From an uncultured Kordia sp. (GTDB taxonomy: Bacteria; Bacteroidota; Bacteroidia; Flavobacteriales; Flavobacteriaceae), in contig NZ_CANLEA010000037.1 of assembly GCF_947489565.1 (NCBI RefSeq), positions 1-35,778 on the forward strand: a stretch of DNA of 35,778 nt, read 5' to 3'. The notes beneath the pieces were generated by a model. It ran no database searches. It was not told the DNA's origin and worked only from the letters and a program-made list of their open reading frames with translations. The translations under genes were made by a program, and so were the position numbers. This document shows positions 32,783 through 35,778 of the stretch, one piece after another; positions within the stretch are counted from its first letter, which is position 1, and each line of letters opens with the position of its first letter.

Positions 32783-34284
32783 GCGTTTTCCATATTTAAT
32801 AGTGGCAATTTGATTGTAAAACTAGCAGCTTCATCTTGAATGACAACTTCTTTTTCGGTTAAAAAAGCATAGCGTTTTTGAATATTTTCAATCCCGGTTC
32901 CTTTTGTATTTTCAATGGTGGCTTTGAGTTGTTTTGTATTTTGAATGCTAATATAATCGTCTTGTATTTCTATTGTAATTTGCAATGGTTTTTCTGCGGA
33001 AACTTCATTGTGTTTGATGGTGTTTTCTATCACTTGTTGTAATGCTAATGGAATGATATATTGATGTGAAGCAACTGTTTTTGGCAATACATATTGAAAT
33101 GCTTCTTCATAGCGATACTTTAGCAATTCTAAATAGTCTTTAGAGAATAATAATGCACTTTGCAACGATACAATATCTTCATCTTCTTGACGCAAAAAAT
33201 GTCGGTAAATATTGCCTAAAGATTCTGAGAAACGAACAGCTTTCTGCGGATTTTCTTCAATCAAAGCAGTCAATACATTGATATTATTAAACAAAAAATG
33301 TGGACTTAACTGACGGCGGAGACTTTCATACTTTTCCGTTTGTTTCCCTATGGCAGCTTTCAATGCTTTTTGCTCAGTTGAACGCGTTTCATTAAAGTAT
33401 AAAAACTGATAACACAACGTACAAATAATCACAAATACACTCCTATCTCCAACTCCCGTAATTAAATATATAAAATTAAAATTCTTTATGACGATATCAT
33501 AATCTGTATACATTAATAGTTTGAGGAAAAAATACATGTTTATTAAAAGCTCCATGATTACAAAAATTCCTAATGTCGTTATAATTAGTGAACCTAAAAT
33601 TGAAACTTTTGTTTCTAAATAGCTATAAAATAATACAACGAGATGCCAGCATAAAAACGCAATACAAAAATTGAATACATACTCTTTCCCCATAAAAAAC
33701 AGGAACTCTAAATTTAGATAATTAAGTCCAACGCCTCCATGATAAATATAGAATATAACAGTGTAAATCATATAGAGAAACGTAAGTACTAATGCATATA
33801 TAGCTACCTTTTTGTACATGCTTTTAGTTTTCCATGCTATTTTCTTGGAAGTACTATTTTTAGTTTTAAAATTATATTTTAAATAGTGAATCGCAGCTAG
33901 AAGAAACATAATAATAATAACATACGCTATTGTTTCAATATATAGTAAGTGAATATCATCTCTTCCTAAAAAACTAGTGTAATGTCTAACACCACACATT
34001 ACTACAGAGAGTAAAACTGGGGTTCCGATGGCATATAGAAAATATGGAAAAGGTTTCTGTGTTTTGTTTTTTATACGCAACCATTCATTCGTAGCGAAGA
34101 AAGCTGAAAATAGTAAAAAGAATGCAATTGTTACTTTTCCTAACTTTTGAAAAAACCTTGTATAATCATAATTTGTATGATTAAAGGATTCTATAAGTTC
34201 AAAGCTAAAGAGAAATAGTATTATTAAGAATGTAGAAAGTAGCGTTCTTCCTAGTAATATAAGTGTTCGTTTTGTTGTCATCAT
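32779..34284 (-). CDS. LytS-type sensor histidine kinase
   Basis: This 501-residue protein has about eight transmembrane helices in the first ~300 residues with short loops and no periplasmic sensor domain. A short cytoplasmic link follows, then the His_kinase domain with phospho-accepting H329 in LSPHFLFNN, and a HATPase domain with the N-box VIENTIKHNE and GTGIENIQKRY. This is the LytS/AlgZ-like class that pairs with LytTR regulators. It is coupled by a 4-bp overlap to the downstream regulator. The signal is likely membrane-related (inference). Confidence 0.9.
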   Translation of the reverse strand: MMTTKRTLILLGRTLLSTFLIILFLFSFELIESFNHTNYDYTRFFQKLGKVTIAFFLLFSAFFATNEWLRIKNKTQKPFPYFLYAIGTPVLLSVVMCGVRHYTSFLGRDDIHLLYIETIAYVIIIMFLLAAIHYLKYNFKTKNSTSKKIAWKTKSMYKKVAIYALVLTFLYMIYTVIFYIYHGGVGLNYLNLEFLFFMGKEYVFNFCIAFLCWHLVVLFYSYLETKVSILGSLIITTLGIFVIMELLINMYFFLKLLMYTDYDIVIKNFNFIYLITGVGDRSVFVIICTLCYQFLYFNETRSTEQKALKAAIGKQTEKYESLRRQLSPHFLFNNINVLTALIEENPQKAVRFSESLGNIYRHFLRQEDEDIVSLQSALLFSKDYLELLKYRYEEAFQYVLPKTVASHQYIIPLALQQVIENTIKHNEVSAEKPLQITIEIQDDYISIQNTKQLKATIENTKGTGIENIQKRYAFLTEKEVVIQDEAASFTIKLPLLNMENA

Positions 34285-34385
34285 ACTTGTTTTTAAATTT
34301 CAAGTATAAAAGTCAATAAAACAATTTTTCTGCTAAAAAAAATGATAGTGAGTTGTTGTTTGGTGTGAGTGAGTTGTTTTTTTAG

Positions 34386-34475
34386 ACGCGCTTCGCTTTT
34401 AGAGCGCACATTCGTGCTTTTGGTATCGCTCCGCTGTTAGAACGCTTTGCTTTTAGATCGCTTCGCTCTTGGATG
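34386..34475 (+). repeat. imperfect tandem repeat of CGCTTCGCTTTTAGA
   Basis: About five diverged units of ~16 bp follow each other (CGCTTCGCTTTTAGA, GCACATTCGTGCTTTTGG, TCGCTCCGCTGTTAGAA, CGCTTTGCTTTTAGAT, CGCTTCGCTCTTGG). Confidence 0.6.
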
Positions 34476-34581
34476 TATTTTGGTTATTTGTTGATTTGTT
34501 TGTTCGTTTATTCGTTTGTTCGAAAATACTTTTACATTTATAGTTTCTAAGTACTTCTCGATACTAATTTGTTTCACAAAT

Positions 34582-34659
34582 TCACTCGAAGTGACGTTTG
34601 GTGTTGCATAAACAGATTACTTCGTCGCAACTCCGCGTAATGACGTATCGAAACACAAC
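34582..34659 (-). repeat. 78-bp REP-like core, inverted copy
   Basis: This stretch has the same 78-bp length and order as the cores at 15313-15797, read on the minus strand: TCACTCGAAGTGACGTTTGG, then CAGATTACTTCGTCGCAACT, then ATGACGTATCGAAACACAAC. Confidence 0.85.
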
Positions 34660-34702
34660 TTTTACATTTAAAATTTAGCATTTTACATTTATAATTTCTA
34701 AG

Positions 34703-35458
34703 CTAATTCAGCCAATTTTTAAAGTCTTTTACACGTTCGCGACTTACTATGATTTCTTGTTCATGGAAGTTGTGTAGTTTTATTTGTAAGCGAGAGTTGG
34801 TGTAACTTACAATGTCTTTGATAGCATTGATATTGATGTAAAACTTTCTACTCACACGATAAAATATTTCTGGCGATAGTTCGTCTTCTAAATTTTCTAA
34901 CGAAGTTTCTAAGAGATAATTTCTGCCTTCAACCGTATGCGCATAGGTTCCTTTGTTTTCACTGTAAAAACATTCTATTTCGTCAATTGGAATCATTTTT
35001 AAGTGTTGTCCCACTTTTACGGTATAGCGTTTTTTGTATGTGCGTTCTATCGGATTTACCAATAGTTTTTTGATATCATCAAAGTTCAATTGTACATTTT
35101 GTGCTTTTGGCGCACGTGATTTGTATTTTTCTACAGCAGTAACCAATTCGTCTTCATCAATCGGTTTGAGTAAGTAATCAATACTATTCAATTTAAAAGC
35201 TTGCAAGGCATATTCGTCATAAGCAGTCGTGAAAATGATCGCAGAAGTAATATCAATCACTTCAAAAATCTCAAAGGACAATCCGTCTGACAATTGAATG
35301 TCTAAAAATATCAAATCTGGATGTTCATTATTTTGAAACCATTCAACAGATTCGGCTACAGAGTGCAACATGACTTCTACGTTCATATCTTCTGCTTCTA
35401 ACATACGATTGAGTCTTCTTGCTGATGGCTTTTCGTCTTCGATGATGATTACTTTCAT
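34703..35458 (-). CDS. LytTR-family response regulator, paralogue
   Basis: This 251-residue protein has a receiver with E7/D8, phospho-acceptor D53 in FLDIQLSDG and K98 in YLLKP, and a LytTR domain at ~143-251. It aligns end to end with the regulator at 32039-32782. The last ~35 residues (SYTNSRLQIKL onward) differ at only two positions. No kinase is adjacent on its upstream side within the window; its partner may lie past the right edge, or it may share the LytS-type kinase. Repeat DNA flanks it on both sides. Confidence 0.92.
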   Translation of the reverse strand: MKVIIIEDEKPSARRLNRMLEAEDMNVEVMLHSVAESVEWFQNNEHPDLIFLDIQLSDGLSFEIFEVIDITSAIIFTTAYDEYALQAFKLNSIDYLLKPIDEDELVTAVEKYKSRAPKAQNVQLNFDDIKKLLVNPIERTYKKRYTVKVGQHLKMIPIDEIECFYSENKGTYAHTVEGRNYLLETSLENLEDELSPEIFYRVSRKFYININAIKDIVSYTNSRLQIKLHNFHEQEIIVSRERVKDFKNWLN

Positions 35459-35778
35459 TGGTTGTTTTTATTGTTGATTTGTTTTTTTGTTGATTTGTTT
35501 TTTTGACAATCTGTTTCTCACGAGTAAATTATTTTATCGTAACTCCTTGTAATGACATATTGAAATATAACTTTTACATTTAGAATTTTACATTTATAGT
35601 TTCTAAGTACTTCTCGATACTAATTTGTTTCACAAATTCACTCGAAGTGACGTTTGGTATTATACAAGCAGATTACTTCATCGCAACTCCTCGTAATGAC
35701 ATATTGAAATATAACTTTTACATTTATAATTTAGCATTTTACATTTATAGTTTCTAAGTACTTCTCGATACTAATTTG
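35459..35778 (-). repeat. inverted 78-bp repeat copies, continuing past the window edge
   Basis: Two GTTGATTT words 16 bp apart (35473-35480, 35489-35496) lie in a T-rich stretch. A decayed core follows (~35507-35571), then a full 78-bp core (35638-35715), then the TTCTAAGTACTTCTCGATAC flank of a further copy cut by the edge (35752-35778). No gene was seen in this 320-bp stretch, which must hold the promoter of the second LytTR regulator or of an operon beyond the edge. Confidence 0.85.

Larger units (their letters stand above)
34285..34702. other. intergenic repeat region between the kinase and second LytTR regulator
   Basis: No gene was seen. From left to right it contains: a TATACTTG on the minus strand near the kinase start; five imperfect ~16-bp units around CGCTTCGCTTTTAGA (34386-~34475); a T/G-rich stretch with TTTGTTGATTTG and GTTTGTTCG words (~34483-34530); one inverted copy of the 78-bp repeat core (34582-34659) with its TTCTAAGTACTTCTCGATAC flank (34544-34563); and AT-rich spacer to the regulator stop. 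Confidence 0.8.

Noticed and set aside
35459-35778. Insertion sequence at the right edge
   Set aside because: There is no transposase reading frame or terminal inverted repeat with target duplication; it is the short repeat family.

Overview
The window looks like chromosome of a marine member of the Flavobacteriaceae (phylum Bacteroidota), most like the genus Kordia in style. This is judged from gene content and not from a database search. The signs are a type IX secretion (T9SS) type B sorting domain, a LETM1-related biofilm-associated protein, paired DUF3526 ABC permeases, tandem outer-membrane beta-barrels, LytS/LytTR two-component pairs, many short lipoproteins, low G+C, start sites without Shine-Dalgarno sequences, TAnnTTTG-type promoters and abundant short intergenic repeats. 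No rRNA, tRNA, CRISPR array, insertion sequence or phage gene was seen.

Layout. 1-2673 is the 3' end of a giant repeat adhesin exported by T9SS, followed by a small lipoprotein gene (2878-3732). 8818-3745 (minus strand) is a compact five-gene operon: lipoprotein, FAD-linked sugar-lactone-type oxidase, cytoplasmic NUC1-type DNA/RNA endonuclease, CHAT (caspase-like) protease with membrane segments, and a membrane-anchored coiled-coil protein with two similar C-terminal alpha/beta domains. This is the most intriguing unit here and could be a protease-controlled nuclease (conflict or cell-death) system. A BvgS-like hybrid histidine kinase (9097-11154) is divergent from it, followed by a small membrane protein.

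11991-21829 carries a secreted or surface degradative block: a PD40-propeller/amidohydrolase fusion, a sortilin-like Asp-box propeller protein coupled to an S9 peptidase lipoprotein, and a Cu-Zn superoxide dismutase lipoprotein. An 829-bp repeat island (15276-16104) splits the block. It contains five copies of a 78-bp element arranged on an exact 284-bp register, then microsatellites.

21905-31919 holds the LETM1-related protein, small unknown proteins, a divergent Fur-family regulator / MerC-like pair with two operator copies placed on matched divergent promoters, an ABC exporter operon preceded by a small His/Cys-bearing secreted protein, and two tandem paralogous beta-barrel proteins. The region as a whole suggests metal homeostasis.

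32039-35778 carries a LytS-type kinase/LytTR regulator pair and a second LytTR regulator, separated and flanked by inverted copies of the same 78-bp repeat. The repeats continue past the right edge.
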